From assembly GCA_945786935.1 (NCBI GenBank), contig CALZFY010000001.1, positions 1 to 64,000 on the forward strand: DNA of 64,000 nt, in the 5' to 3' direction. This document shows positions 49,400 to 59,442 of the stretch, in pieces (the first letter of the stretch is position 1; every line of letters begins with the position of its first letter). The position numbers were made by a program, and so were the translations under genes. This DNA comes from HGM12587 sp945786935 (GTDB lineage Bacteria > Bacillota > Clostridia > Lachnospirales > Lachnospiraceae). Below the pieces are notes generated by a model that did no database searches, was not told the origin of the DNA, and saw only the letters and a program-made list of their open reading frames with translations.

Positions 49400-52033
49400 A
49401 TGAATTATAGCAAGAAAGAGACTTCCAAAAAGCAGAAGTCACTTCATTCAAAAAAGAAAAAAGTGGGAAAGAAATTAAGTGTCATTTTCTTGAAAGCATT
49501 TCTCGTTTGTATGATCGCAGTGGTAGTTGTCGTTGGCTGTGCAGCCATTGGCATTATCAAAGGTGTGATCGATAACGCACCGGATATCACCAGTGAGAGC
49601 GTCATTCCAAAGGGCTATAAGTCCACAGTTTATGACGCAGAGGGCAATAAGATGCAGGAATTGATCGCATCAGGTACCAATCGTACCATGGTTACCATTG
49701 ATCAGATTCCAAAACATGTGCAGAATGCATTTATTGCCATCGAGGATGAGCGCTTTTATGAACATAACGGAATTGACCTGCAGGGTATCATGCGTTCCGG
49801 TGTAAAATTTATAACCTCTGGATTTAAGACAAAACAGGGAGCCAGTACCATTACCCAGCAGCTTTTGAAAAACAACGTGTTTGACTTCATGTCAGAGGAG
49901 ACCCTGGCAGATAACATCGAGCGAAAGATTCAGGAACAGTACCTGGCCATTCAGCTGGAAAAAACCATGTCTAAGGATGAGATCCTTCAGGCTTATTTAA
50001 ATACGATCAATCTGGGACAAAATACTTTGGGTATTCAGGCAGCCAGCAACCGCTATTTCGGAAAGGACGTATCAGAGCTGACGATTGCCGAAGCGGCAGT
50101 GGTGGCAGGTATTACCAAAAACCCGGAAAAATACAATCCGATCAAGAATCAGGAGGAAAATGAAAAAAGACGGGCTTTAGTTCTTAACAATATGCTGGAG
50201 CAGGAAATGATCAGTCAAAGCGAGTATGAAACCGCCATGAAAGAGGATGTTTACAGTCATATTAAGAATGTAAACGAGTCTGTTGCGGAAAGTACGAAGG
50301 TGAATTCCTACTTTACCGATGCGGTTGTTCAATCTGTGTTGGAGGATCTGAAGGAATTAAAGGGATATTCCGATACCCAGGCATACAACATGCTTTATGG
50401 TGGCGGCTTGCAGATCCATACTACCATGGATCCAAAGATTCAGGCCATTATGGATGAGGAAGCCGCAAATCCGGATAATTATCCGAATGATTATAAGATC
50501 GGTCTTGAATATGCCATGACGACTGTAAAGAAGGATGGAAGTACCACCAACTACAGTCAGGAAATGATGCAGGCATATTTTAAAGAAAAATATGGTACAA
50601 AAACCTATGACCTTCTCTATAAGGATGAAGAAGCCGCTCAGGCTGCCATTGATGAATATGAGGCAGACATCATTGAGCCGGGGGATACGGTATACCGCAG
50701 TGTAAAAATGACAGTACAGCCCCAGATATCCATGGTAGTCATGGATCAGTATACCGGTGAAGTCAAAGGTATCATTGGGGGCAGGGGAGAAAAGACGGCG
50801 AACCTGACTATGAACCGTTCCAAGGATGCAGTCAGACAGCCCGGTTCTACCTTTAAGATCGTAGCAGCCTATGCTCCGGCACTGGATGCGGCAGGGATGT
50901 CTTTGGCTACGACCCAGTATGATGGTCCTTATATGTATGAAGGGGGTACAGAGCCGAAACAGGTTCGTAACTGGAACGGAGAGGCCTATGCAGGCTGGAC
51001 CAGTCTCAGAAAAGGTATTGAGCAGTCCATGAATATCCTGGCAGTTAAGACCTATACACAAAATGGTTCAGCACTGGGACTTACTTATCTGGATCGTTTT
51101 GGATTTACAACCATTCAGAAGCAGGCGGATGCCAACGGCTTAAATGACTATGGTCCGGCAGTAGCACTGGGCGGACTGACCAGGGGTGTTACCAATCTGG
51201 AATTGACAGCAGCCTATGCAAGCATCGCCAATGCAGGAACCTATCAGGAACCGATCTTCTATACAAAGATTGAAGATATGGACGGAAATGTCATTATCGA
51301 CAAAACAGCAAGCAGAGAAGTCCATGAAGCAGTTACTCCGCAGACAGCATGGCTTTTAACTTCTGCTATGAAGGATGTTGTGACACAGGGTACCGGTGGT
51401 GCATTAAAGCTGAATAAAATGACAGTAGCAGGTAAGACCGGTACGACCTCTGATTATGCAGACCTCTGGTTCGTAGGTTATACACCTTATTATACTGCCG
51501 GTGTCTGGGCCGGTTATGATATCCCGACCACCAAGCTGGCAAAATCAGAAAGAAATTATCATAAGACTCTCTGGAAGAAGGTCATGAGCAGAATCCATGA
51601 AGATCTGGAAAATAAGGATTTTGAAAAGCCGGAAGATATCGTACAGGTTGCGGTTTGTTCCGAATCCGGAAAACTTCCGATTCCGGGAGTATGTGATATG
51701 GATCCGAGAGGAAGCTGTGTCGTTACAGAATATTTTGCGAAAGGAACGGAGCCTACAGAAAGCTGTGATGTGCATATTATGGCAAAGATCTGTCATGTAA
51801 CAGGTCAGCTGGCAACAGATGTATGTTACTGGCCATCCGATCAGGTTCGTGTCATCCTTCCGGTACTTCAGGAAGGGGTCAGAAACGATCCGACGGCAGA
51901 TACAGCCTATGGTGTATCTCTCCTTCCGGAAAATACCTGTACTACCTGTTCCGGTGGTGAGCAGCTTCAGGCGATTACCATTACGGAAAATTTTGACAGG
52001 CTAAACAGTGTTACTTCAGCCAGAAAACAGTAA
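49400..52033 (+). CDS. Class A penicillin-binding protein (PBP1A type), copy 2
   Basis: 877 aa. Basic cytoplasmic tail, one membrane helix about 28-55, GT51 domain (AIEDERFYEHNGIDLQG; GASTITQQLLKN), an inserted region about 300-450, then transpeptidase with SxxK (QPGSTFKIV), SxN (EQSMNILAV) and KTG (VAGKTGTT). A Cys-containing C-terminal tail (about 750-877) follows. Main bifunctional peptidoglycan synthase type. AAAGGAGG RBS. Ends before a GAAA-loop hairpin at 52047. Confidence 0.94.
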   Translation: MNYSKKETSKKQKSLHSKKKKVGKKLSVIFLKAFLVCMIAVVVVVGCAAIGIIKGVIDNAPDITSESVIPKGYKSTVYDAEGNKMQELIASGTNRTMVTIDQIPKHVQNAFIAIEDERFYEHNGIDLQGIMRSGVKFITSGFKTKQGASTITQQLLKNNVFDFMSEETLADNIERKIQEQYLAIQLEKTMSKDEILQAYLNTINLGQNTLGIQAASNRYFGKDVSELTIAEAAVVAGITKNPEKYNPIKNQEENEKRRALVLNNMLEQEMISQSEYETAMKEDVYSHIKNVNESVAESTKVNSYFTDAVVQSVLEDLKELKGYSDTQAYNMLYGGGLQIHTTMDPKIQAIMDEEAANPDNYPNDYKIGLEYAMTTVKKDGSTTNYSQEMMQAYFKEKYGTKTYDLLYKDEEAAQAAIDEYEADIIEPGDTVYRSVKMTVQPQISMVVMDQYTGEVKGIIGGRGEKTANLTMNRSKDAVRQPGSTFKIVAAYAPALDAAGMSLATTQYDGPYMYEGGTEPKQVRNWNGEAYAGWTSLRKGIEQSMNILAVKTYTQNGSALGLTYLDRFGFTTIQKQADANGLNDYGPAVALGGLTRGVTNLELTAAYASIANAGTYQEPIFYTKIEDMDGNVIIDKTASREVHEAVTPQTAWLLTSAMKDVVTQGTGGALKLNKMTVAGKTGTTSDYADLWFVGYTPYYTAGVWAGYDIPTTKLAKSERNYHKTLWKKVMSRIHEDLENKDFEKPEDIVQVAVCSESGKLPIPGVCDMDPRGSCVVTEYFAKGTEPTESCDVHIMAKICHVTGQLATDVCYWPSDQVRVILPVLQEGVRNDPTADTAYGVSLLPENTCTTCSGGEQLQAITITENFDRLNSVTSARKQ

Positions 52034-52046
52034 TCCAGGAAAATCC

Positions 52047-52073
52047 GGGGCTTACCGAAAGGTAAGCCCCTTG
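52047..52073 (+). terminator. Hairpin after the second PBP gene
   Basis: 10-bp GC-rich stem GGGGCTTACC (52047-52056), GAAA loop, GGTAAGCCCC (52061-52070), but only TTG follows, so termination may be partial. Confidence 0.7.
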
Positions 52074-52098
52074 TGTCACAATAAGACAGGAGGTATCC

Positions 52099-52578
52099 AT
52101 GATGGAAATAGAAAAAAAGTACCTGTTAAGAGAGGTTCCTGACTTAGAGCATTATCCCTCTCATAAAATTGAGCAGGCATATCTTTGTACGGATCCGGTG
52201 GTGAGAGTTCGCAGAGAAGACGAGCGCTATTATATGACTTATAAAGGTCAGGGGATGATGTCCAGGGAGGAATATAATCTTCCTTTGAATAAAGAAGCTT
52301 TTGAACATCTCAGCGCAAAGGCTGACGGAAATGTCATTCGAAAGACCCGCTACCTGATTCCTTTAGAGCAGGAGGAACTGGTGGCAGAGGTGGATGTGTT
52401 TGAATCACCCTTTGCTCCACTGATCCTGACGGAGGTAGAGTTTTCAAGCCGGGAGCAGGCAGAGCGGTTTGTACCACCAGTCTGGTTTGGGGAAGATGTG
52501 ACCTTTGATGGAAGATATCATAACAGTTATTTAAGCAGGATGAAATTTGAAGAAAACAAAAGGAGAGAAAACAGATGA
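52099..52578 (+). CDS. CYTH domain protein (triphosphate tunnel enzyme)
   Basis: 159 aa. N-terminal signature EIEKKYLL (ExExK), then VRVRREDERYYMTYKG, IRKTRYLIPL, ELVAEVDVFES and LTEVEFSS: alternating acidic and basic strands lining a tunnel that binds triphosphate with metal. Close relatives are inorganic triphosphatases; substrate is not determined by sequence. GGAGG RBS; ATG 52102 is an alternative start. Overlaps the DJ-1 gene by 4 nt, so co-translated. Confidence 0.88.
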   Translation: MMEIEKKYLLREVPDLEHYPSHKIEQAYLCTDPVVRVRREDERYYMTYKGQGMMSREEYNLPLNKEAFEHLSAKADGNVIRKTRYLIPLEQEELVAEVDVFESPFAPLILTEVEFSSREQAERFVPPVWFGEDVTFDGRYHNSYLSRMKFEENKRRENR

Positions 52579-53126
52579 GCAAAGTATATGTATTTTTGGC
52601 AGAGGGATTTGAAGAAATTGAAGGCCTGACCGTAGTAGATCTGCTGCGCAGAGCAGGAATCGAAACAGAGATGGTTTCGGTGATGGACAGTAAAACAATC
52701 ACCGGTTCCCATAAGATCACTGTGACAGCAGACGGTATGTTTGAAGACTACACCTACGAGGATGCAAAGGTGCTGGTGCTTCCGGGCGGCATGCCGGGAA
52801 CTTTAAATCTTGGAGCTCATGAAGGTCTATGTACACTTTTAAAGAAACATTATGATGCAGGAAAAATGGTGGCAGCAATCTGTGCCGCACCGAGTGTATT
52901 TGGAAAGCTTGGCTTCTTAGAGGGCAGGGTTGCAACCTGCTATCCGGGCTTTGAGAAACAGCTTCATGGTGCCACCGTCTGTGCTACTAAGGTAGCAGTG
53001 GATGGAAATGTGACAACTGCCAGAGGAATGGGTGCAGCCATTGATTTTTCCTTAAAGCTCATTGAACAGCTTGCAGGAAAGGAAAAAGCTGTGGAAATTG
53101 GCGAAGGAATCATCTATTCCGTGTAA
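52575..53126 (+). CDS. DJ-1/PfpI family protein
   Basis: 183 aa. DJ-1 fold with nucleophile-elbow Cys103 (AAICAAPS) and the partner acid in LAEGFEEIEG (Glu14-16 region). Related to YajL/ThiJ and DJ-1: roles in oxidative or carbonyl stress are proposed, and the precise activity is debated. ATGA overlap with the CYTH gene upstream. Followed by the tig promoter. Confidence 0.9.
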   Translation: MSKVYVFLAEGFEEIEGLTVVDLLRRAGIETEMVSVMDSKTITGSHKITVTADGMFEDYTYEDAKVLVLPGGMPGTLNLGAHEGLCTLLKKHYDAGKMVAAICAAPSVFGKLGFLEGRVATCYPGFEKQLHGATVCATKVAVDGNVTTARGMGAAIDFSLKLIEQLAGKEKAVEIGEGIIYSV

Positions 53127-53153
53127 AAAGTACTGGAAATTGGGCACATTGTG

Positions 53154-53162
53154 TGCTATACT
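53154..53162 (+). promoter_or_regulatory. Extended -10 promoter of tig
   Basis: TGC followed by TATACT (53157-53162). No good -35, as is common for extended -10 promoters. The leader to the start codon is about 105 nt. Confidence 0.55.
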
Positions 53163-53274
53163 CTTTGAATGACTGTAATCATGCCCTAAGCATGCTTATC
53201 AATTCAGAACAGGAAGAGCAAAAGAATTCTCATCTTGTTTAAATAATTCACATAGAATGTTCAGGAGGATAAAC

Positions 53275-54561
53275 ATGAGCGTAAAAGTTGAAACACTTGA
53301 GAAGAACATGGCGAAGCTTACCATTGAGGTTGCAGCAGAAGAATTAGAAAAAGCACTTCAGGCAGCTTATAACAAACAGAAATCCAAAATCAGCATCCCG
53401 GGATTCCGTAAAGGTAAAGTACCACGTCAGATGGTAGAAAAAATGTACGGAGCAGGCTTCTTCTATGAAGATGCAGCAAATATGCTGATTCCGGCAGAAT
53501 ATGAAAAAGCAGCAGCAGAATGCGGTTTAGAACTGGTATCCAGACCGGTGATCGATATCGAGCAGATCGAAAAAGGAAAAGCATTTATTTTCACAGCAGA
53601 AGTAGCTGTAAAACCGGAAGTAACTTTAGGAGAATATAAAGGTCTTGAAGTTGCAAAAGCAGATACAGAAGTAACTGAAGAAGAAGTAACTGCTGAAATC
53701 GAAAAAGAAAGAGAAAAAAATGCGAGAACTATCAGCGTGGAAGACAGAGCAGTTGAAAACGGTGATATGATCATGCTTGACTTTGAAGGTTTTGTAGATG
53801 GCGTTGCTTTCGACGGTGGAAAAGGTGAAAACTATCCGTTAACCATCGGTTCCGGAGCATTCATTCCAGGATTCGAAGAACAGTTAACAGGTGCAAAGAT
53901 CGGTGAAGAATTAGAAGTAAATGTAACATTCCCGGCAGAATATCAGGCACCGGAGCTTGCAGGAAAAGCAGCTACTTTCAAATGTAAAGTAAATGAGATC
54001 AAAGTGAAGGAACTTCCGGAATTAGATGACGATTTCGCACAGGATGTTTCTAAATTCGATACATTGGCTGAATACAAAGAAGATGTAAAAGCAAAATTAG
54101 CAGAAAACAAAGCAGCAGCAGCTAAGAGAGCAAAAGAAGATGCAGTAATCGAAAAGATCATTGAAAATGCATCTATGGAAATTCCGGATGCTATGGTTGA
54201 TACCCAGGCTCGTCAGATGGTAGATGAATTTGCTCAGAGAATTCAGGCACAGGGTCTTTCCTTTGAACAGTACTTACAGTTTACAGGCATGACACTGGAT
54301 ACTGCTTTAGAGCAGATGAAACCACAGGCTGTAAAACGTATCCAGAGCAGACTTGTTCTGGAAGCTGTTGTAAAAGCAGAAAATCTGGAAGTATCTGATG
54401 ATGCAGTGAAAGCAGAGATCACAAAGATGGCAGAAACCTATAAGATGGAAGCAGATAAACTTGCAGAAATCATGAGTGAAGATGAAAAAGCTCAGATGAA
54501 GATGGATATGGCAATCGAAAAAGCAGTAGAACTCGTTACTGAAGCTGCAAAAGAAGTGTAG
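53275..54561 (+). CDS. tig: Trigger factor
   Basis: 428 aa. Start 53275 with AGGAGG at 53262-53267; the upstream ATG at 53257 precedes that RBS. Ribosome-binding domain with the signature GFRKGKVPR, a PPIase FKBP-type domain about 150-245 (NGDMIMLDFEGFVDG; FIPGFEEQLTGA), and C-terminal arms. Folds nascent chains at the ribosome exit. The usual clostridial order tig-clpP-clpX-lon follows. Strong codon bias suggests high expression. Confidence 0.96.
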   Translation: MSVKVETLEKNMAKLTIEVAAEELEKALQAAYNKQKSKISIPGFRKGKVPRQMVEKMYGAGFFYEDAANMLIPAEYEKAAAECGLELVSRPVIDIEQIEKGKAFIFTAEVAVKPEVTLGEYKGLEVAKADTEVTEEEVTAEIEKEREKNARTISVEDRAVENGDMIMLDFEGFVDGVAFDGGKGENYPLTIGSGAFIPGFEEQLTGAKIGEELEVNVTFPAEYQAPELAGKAATFKCKVNEIKVKELPELDDDFAQDVSKFDTLAEYKEDVKAKLAENKAAAAKRAKEDAVIEKIIENASMEIPDAMVDTQARQMVDEFAQRIQAQGLSFEQYLQFTGMTLDTALEQMKPQAVKRIQSRLVLEAVVKAENLEVSDDAVKAEITKMAETYKMEADKLAEIMSEDEKAQMKMDMAIEKAVELVTEAAKEV

Positions 54562-54576
54562 TAAAAAGTGTAGAGC

Positions 54577-54607
54577 GGGGCACAGCGAAACCGCTGTGCC
54601 CCCTTTT
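54577..54607 (+). terminator. Terminator after tig
   Basis: 11-bp stem GGGGCACAGCG (54577-54587), loop AAAC, CGCTGTGCCCC (54592-54602), C then TTTT. Confidence 0.88.
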
Positions 54608-54628
54608 GCAAAATAAGGAGGAGTTTAA

Positions 54629-55210
54629 ATGAGTTTAGTACCTTATGTCATTGAACAGACCAGTCGTGGTGAACGTTCCTATGATATTTATTCCCGTTTA
54701 TTAAAAGAGAGAATTATTTTCCTTGACGGAGAAGTGAATGATGCCTCTGCAAGTGTCATCGTTGCCCAGCTTCTGTTTTTAGAGGCAGAGGATCCGAACA
54801 AGGATATTCATTTATACATTAACAGTCCCGGCGGTTCCGTAACAGCAGGAATGGCGATTTATGATACTATGAACTATATCAAATGTGATGTTTCTACGAT
54901 TTGCATCGGTATGGCAGCCAGCATGGGCGCATTTTTATTATCCAGTGGTGCCAAAGGCAAACGTTATGCGCTTCCAAATGCAGAAGTCATGATCCATCAG
55001 CCATCCGGCGGAGCACAGGGACAGGCAACAGAGATTAAGATCGTTGCAGAGCACATTTTAAGAACCAGAAGTAAATTAAACGAGATTCTGGCTGCAAACA
55101 CCAATCAGCCATTAGAAGTGATTGAAAGAGATACAGAGAGAGACAATTACATGAGTGCAGAAGAAGCTGCCAGCTATGGACTTGTGGATACTGTGATCTC
55201 CAATCATTAA
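54629..55210 (+). CDS. clpP: ATP-dependent Clp protease proteolytic subunit
   Basis: 193 aa. Catalytic Ser98 (GMAASMGAF) and His123 (MIHQP), with the Asp near residue 172; N-terminal LVPYVIEQTSRGERSYDIYS is typical. Forms the 14-mer chamber fed by ClpX, encoded 14 nt downstream. AAGGAGG RBS. No CtsR-type operator was seen upstream. Confidence 0.97.
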   Translation: MSLVPYVIEQTSRGERSYDIYSRLLKERIIFLDGEVNDASASVIVAQLLFLEAEDPNKDIHLYINSPGGSVTAGMAIYDTMNYIKCDVSTICIGMAASMGAFLLSSGAKGKRYALPNAEVMIHQPSGGAQGQATEIKIVAEHILRTRSKLNEILAANTNQPLEVIERDTERDNYMSAEEAASYGLVDTVISNH

Positions 55211-55224
55211 TTTTGGAGGAATCC

Positions 55225-56457
55225 ATGGCTAGATATAAAGATGAAATAAGATGTTCTTTCTGCGGTAAGACAGAGGATCAGGTACGAAAGATGATCGCAG
55301 GTCCAAACGGTGTTTTTATCTGTAACGATTGTGTGGACATATGTGCAGGAATTGTTGAGGAAGAATATGATTTTGACTCTGTGCCCTTAGATCCGGGAGA
55401 AATCAATCTCTTAAAACCGGCAGAGATCAAGAAGTTTTTGGACGATTATGTCATCGGTCAGGATGCTGCAAAAAAGGTACTGGCTGTTTCCGTGTATAAT
55501 CACTACAAAAGAGTTCTGGCAATGCAGCATGAGGAAAGTGATGTGGAACTTCAAAAGAGCAACATTCTTATGCTGGGGCCTACCGGTTCAGGAAAAACAC
55601 TGCTGGCCCAGACACTGGCAAGAATACTCAATGTACCTTTTGCCATTGCGGATGCTACGACTCTGACTGAAGCAGGTTATGTAGGGGAAGATGTAGAAAA
55701 CATTTTACTGAAGCTGATCCAGGCAGCAGATGGTGACGTGGCAAGAGCCGAATACGGAATCATTTATATTGATGAGATCGATAAGATTACAAGAAAATCA
55801 GAGAATCCGTCCATTACCAGAGACGTATCGGGAGAAGGCGTACAGCAGGCTCTTTTAAAGATCGTGGAAGGAACAGAAGCACATGTGCCGCCACAGGGCG
55901 GAAGAAAGCACCCGCAGCAGGAGCTGATTCCAATCAATACCACAAATATCCTGTTTATCTGCGGCGGAGCATTTGAAGGACTGGATAAGATTATTGAACA
56001 CCGTACAGATAAAAAATCCATTGGATTTAATTCCCAGGTAACGACCTTAAGTGAGAAAAATCCGGGAACAATTCTACGTGAAGCACTTCCGGAAGATTTT
56101 ATCAAATTCGGTATGATTCCGGAATTTGTTGGACGTGTTCCGGTGACCGTCGCATTGGATGCACTGAATAAGGAAGATATGGTTCATATTTTAACAGAGC
56201 CGAAAAACTCGATTGTCAAACAGTATAAAAAACTGTTTGAACTGGATGGAGTACAGCTTTCCTTTACGCAGGATGCACTGGAAGCAATTGCAGATAAAAC
56301 CATTCAAAGAAAGACCGGTGCCAGAGGTTTACGTGCCATTATGGAAAGCATGATGATGGATACCATGTTTGAGATTCCGTCGGATGAAACCATTAAACAT
56401 TGCACCATTACAAAAGAGGTTGTAGAGGGAATTGGACAACCAAAGATAGAAAGATAG
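55225..56457 (+). CDS. clpX: ClpX unfoldase
   Basis: 410 aa. Start 55225 with GGAGG just upstream; the TTG at 55213 overlaps it. Zinc-binding domain Cys10-x2-Cys13 and Cys33-x2-Cys36; Walker A GPTGSGKTLLAQ; Walker B IIYIDEIDKI; substrate pore loop GYVG; sensor arginines in GARGLRAIMES. Unfolds tagged proteins into ClpP. Confidence 0.97.
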   Translation: MARYKDEIRCSFCGKTEDQVRKMIAGPNGVFICNDCVDICAGIVEEEYDFDSVPLDPGEINLLKPAEIKKFLDDYVIGQDAAKKVLAVSVYNHYKRVLAMQHEESDVELQKSNILMLGPTGSGKTLLAQTLARILNVPFAIADATTLTEAGYVGEDVENILLKLIQAADGDVARAEYGIIYIDEIDKITRKSENPSITRDVSGEGVQQALLKIVEGTEAHVPPQGGRKHPQQELIPINTTNILFICGGAFEGLDKIIEHRTDKKSIGFNSQVTTLSEKNPGTILREALPEDFIKFGMIPEFVGRVPVTVALDALNKEDMVHILTEPKNSIVKQYKKLFELDGVQLSFTQDALEAIADKTIQRKTGARGLRAIMESMMMDTMFEIPSDETIKHCTITKEVVEGIGQPKIER

Positions 56458-56466
56458 ATGATGAGG

Positions 56467-56495
56467 GGGCGGCTGAAATATTCAGGAGCCCTTTT
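56467..56495 (+). terminator. Weak interrupted hairpin between clpX and lon
   Basis: GGGC (56467-56470) and CTGAA (56473-56477) pair with TTCAG (56481-56485) and GCCC (56488-56491), then TTTT. Probably partial, leaving lon linked to clpX. Confidence 0.5.
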
Positions 56496-56515
56496 CTGAC
56501 TTTAAGGAGAAAAGC

Positions 56516-58837
56516 ATGAGAGATATCATACAGGTAATGCCGGCTGTGGCTCTTAGGGGAATGACGATTTTACCGGATATGATCGTTCACTTTGATGTGA
56601 GCAGAAGTAAATCAAAAAAGGCAGTAGAGCGTGCCATGACCACCAATCAGAAACTGTTTGTGGTAACACAGCGGGATCCTGACATTGAGGAGCCGGAGAA
56701 GGAAGAGCTTTTTTCGGTGGGAACCATTGTCACGGTCAAACAGATGACAAAATTACAGCATGGTATTTTGAGAGTTCTGGTAGAAGCGGTGGAACGTGCG
56801 GAACTGATCGAACTTTTGGATAATCCGGATTTTCTGGAGGCAGAGATCACCACAGATAACAATACAGATGACCTTTCAGATCTTTCAGAAGAATGCAAAG
56901 AAGCCATGAACAGAACTCTTTTGGATACTTTTGGAACCTATGTGAAGGTACATGGAAAGCTGAATCAGGATGTAGTACGTCAGCTCATGGAGATGGATGA
57001 CCTGGAGCATTTGATGAACCTGATTCCGGTACATGCCATGTTAAAATGGCAGAATATGCAGAAGATTCTGGATATGGGAAGACTGACAGAAAAATATGAG
57101 CAGCTTCTTCTGATCTTAAAGAATGAGCTGGAGATACATCAGATCAAACGTCAGTTAGAAGAGAAGGTCAAGGCACGGATCGATCAGCATCAGAAGGAGT
57201 ATGTTCTTCGGGAGGAATTAAAGTCTATCCGGGAGGAACTGGGTGAGGATGACATCCAGTCGGATCTGGATGGATTTTTAGAGGAAACGAAAAAGCTGAA
57301 GGCACCCAAAGAGGTAAAGGCAAAGCTTGAGAAGGAAATCAAACGGCTGAAACTCATCGGAATGAACTCTTCAGAAAGCAGTGTGATCCGCGGATACATT
57401 GAGACCCTTCTGGAAATGCCCTGGGGAAAGTCCCAGAAGGAGACAGCGGATGTCAAACTGGCACAGCAGGTATTGGATGAAGATCATTACGGATTAGAAC
57501 AGGTGAAAGAACGTGTTTTGGAATTTCTGGCAGTCCGCAGCTTAAATAAGCAGGGACAAAGCCCGATCCTTTGTCTGGTGGGACCTCCGGGAACCGGTAA
57601 GACGTCCATTGCAAAATCCATTGCACGGGCGCTCAATAAAAAATATGTACGGATCTGTCTTGGCGGTGTTCAGGACGAAGCAGAGATTCGGGGACACAGA
57701 AGAACCTATGTAGGTGCTATGCCGGGGCGCATTGCAGCCGGTATGAAGCAGGCAGGAGTGAAAAATCCGCTGATGCTCTTAGACGAGATCGATAAGGTCA
57801 GCAGCAATTACAGAGGAGACACTTCCGCAGCCCTGTTGGAAGTGTTAGACAGTGAGCAGAATGATAAATTCAGGGATCATTACATTGAGCTTCCCATGGA
57901 TCTTTCCGAAGTATTATTCATAGCAACTGCCAATGATGCACATAATATTCCAAGACCGCTGTATGACCGTATGGAGATCATCGAGGTAACCAGTTATACG
58001 GAAAATGAAAAATTTCATATTGCAAAAGAGCATCTTCTTCCAAAACAGCTTGAAAAAAACGGGCTGAAATCCGAACAGATGAAAATTTCTGATGCAGGTC
58101 TTCGAAAGCTTATTTCCTCTTATACGAAGGAAGCGGGAGTTCGTTCCCTGGAAAGACGTCTGGGAGAGCTTTGCAGAAAGAGCGCCCGGATGATTCTCGA
58201 GAATGACAGGAAAACCGTGCGTATCACTGATACCAATCTGGAAAAGTTTTTAGGAAAACCCGTCTATACCTACAATATGGCCAATGAACAGGATGAGATT
58301 GGAATCGTTCGGGGACTTGCCTGGACCAGTGTGGGAGGAGATACCCTGCAGATCGAGGTGAATGTGATGCCCGGTAAGGGAGAGCTTCTTTTGACCGGTC
58401 AGCTGGGGGATGTGATGAAAGAATCTGCCCGTGCAGGAATCACTTATATCCGTTCCATCGTAAGCCGTTACGGGATAGAAAAGGAATATTTTGAAAAACA
58501 TGATATTCATATACATATTCCGGAAGGGGCTGTACCAAAGGATGGTCCGTCCGCCGGAATCACTATGGCCACCGCCATGCTCTCTGCCATTATCGAAAAG
58601 CCTGTAAAGGCCAGTGTTGCCATGACCGGTGAAATTACCTTAAGAGGACGGGTATTGCCTATTGGCGGCCTGAAGGAAAAGATTCTGGCAGCCAAAAATG
58701 CGGGAATCAAAACCGTACTGGTACCAAAGAAAAATGAAAAGGATATTGAGGAAATATCCACGGAGATCAAACGGGGAATCGAGATCCTGTTTGTGGAAAC
58801 TATGGAACAGGTCATTGCACAGGCAATTGCAGAATAG
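56516..58837 (+). CDS. lon: Lon protease
   Basis: 773 aa, LonA. N-terminal LON substrate domain (about 7-200), coiled coil, AAA+ with Walker A GPPGTGKTS and Walker B LMLLDEIDKV, and the C-terminal protease with catalytic dyad Ser679 (DGPSAG) and Lys722 (GLKEKILAAK). Degrades damaged and regulatory proteins. AAGGAG RBS. engB follows after 8 nt in the same transcript. Confidence 0.97.
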   Translation: MRDIIQVMPAVALRGMTILPDMIVHFDVSRSKSKKAVERAMTTNQKLFVVTQRDPDIEEPEKEELFSVGTIVTVKQMTKLQHGILRVLVEAVERAELIELLDNPDFLEAEITTDNNTDDLSDLSEECKEAMNRTLLDTFGTYVKVHGKLNQDVVRQLMEMDDLEHLMNLIPVHAMLKWQNMQKILDMGRLTEKYEQLLLILKNELEIHQIKRQLEEKVKARIDQHQKEYVLREELKSIREELGEDDIQSDLDGFLEETKKLKAPKEVKAKLEKEIKRLKLIGMNSSESSVIRGYIETLLEMPWGKSQKETADVKLAQQVLDEDHYGLEQVKERVLEFLAVRSLNKQGQSPILCLVGPPGTGKTSIAKSIARALNKKYVRICLGGVQDEAEIRGHRRTYVGAMPGRIAAGMKQAGVKNPLMLLDEIDKVSSNYRGDTSAALLEVLDSEQNDKFRDHYIELPMDLSEVLFIATANDAHNIPRPLYDRMEIIEVTSYTENEKFHIAKEHLLPKQLEKNGLKSEQMKISDAGLRKLISSYTKEAGVRSLERRLGELCRKSARMILENDRKTVRITDTNLEKFLGKPVYTYNMANEQDEIGIVRGLAWTSVGGDTLQIEVNVMPGKGELLLTGQLGDVMKESARAGITYIRSIVSRYGIEKEYFEKHDIHIHIPEGAVPKDGPSAGITMATAMLSAIIEKPVKASVAMTGEITLRGRVLPIGGLKEKILAAKNAGIKTVLVPKKNEKDIEEISTEIKRGIEILFVETMEQVIAQAIAE

Positions 58838-58845
58838 GAGAAGCC

Positions 58846-59442
58846 ATGGAAAATACAATGATAATCAAAAGTGCCGAGCTTGAAACTGTTTGTGGAATTA
58901 CAAGTACCTTTCCTGAAAATGATAAGATCGAGATTGCTTTTGCAGGAAAATCCAATGTAGGAAAATCATCCCTCATCAATGCACTGGTGAATCGTAAAGC
59001 ATTGGCAAGAACCTCATCTCAGCCGGGAAAGACGCAGACCATTAATTTTTATAAGGTGAACGATGAGGTATACTTTGTGGATCTTCCGGGCTATGGTTAT
59101 GCAAAGGTCAGTGAAGAGGTAAAGGCTAAATGGGGAAATCTCATTGAACGGTATCTCAACAAATCAGAAATGCTAAAAGCAGTCTTTCTTTTGGTTGATA
59201 TCCGCCATGAGCCATCTGCCAACGATAAAAATATGTATGAGTGGATCGTTTATCAGGGATATGATCCTATCATCATTGCTACCAAGTTGGATAAGATCAA
59301 ACGCAGCCAGGTTGCAAAACATGTGAAAATGCTTAAAACAGGACTCAATGTGAAGCCCGGAACAAAAGTGATTCCGTTTTCTGCAACCACAAAGCAGGGC
59401 AGAGAGGAGATCTGGGAAATTATATGCAGTCTAAACATGTAA
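58846..59442 (+). CDS. engB: Ribosome biogenesis GTPase EngB (YsxC/YihA)
   Basis: 198 aa. G1 GKSNVGKSS, G3 DLPGYGYAK, G4 TKLDK, G5 PFSATTKQG. Assists 50S subunit assembly. The start codon follows AGGAG. The end overlaps the next gene by 19 nt. Linkage with lon is common in Firmicutes. Confidence 0.96.
   Translation: MENTMIIKSAELETVCGITSTFPENDKIEIAFAGKSNVGKSSLINALVNRKALARTSSQPGKTQTINFYKVNDEVYFVDLPGYGYAKVSEEVKAKWGNLIERYLNKSEMLKAVFLLVDIRHEPSANDKNMYEWIVYQGYDPIIIATKLDKIKRSQVAKHVKMLKTGLNVKPGTKVIPFSATTKQGREEIWEIICSLNM

Noticed and set aside
49228..49410. 60-aa plus-strand ORF between yigZ and the second PBP gene
   Set aside because: It runs across the PBP promoter and RBS and has no RBS of its own.
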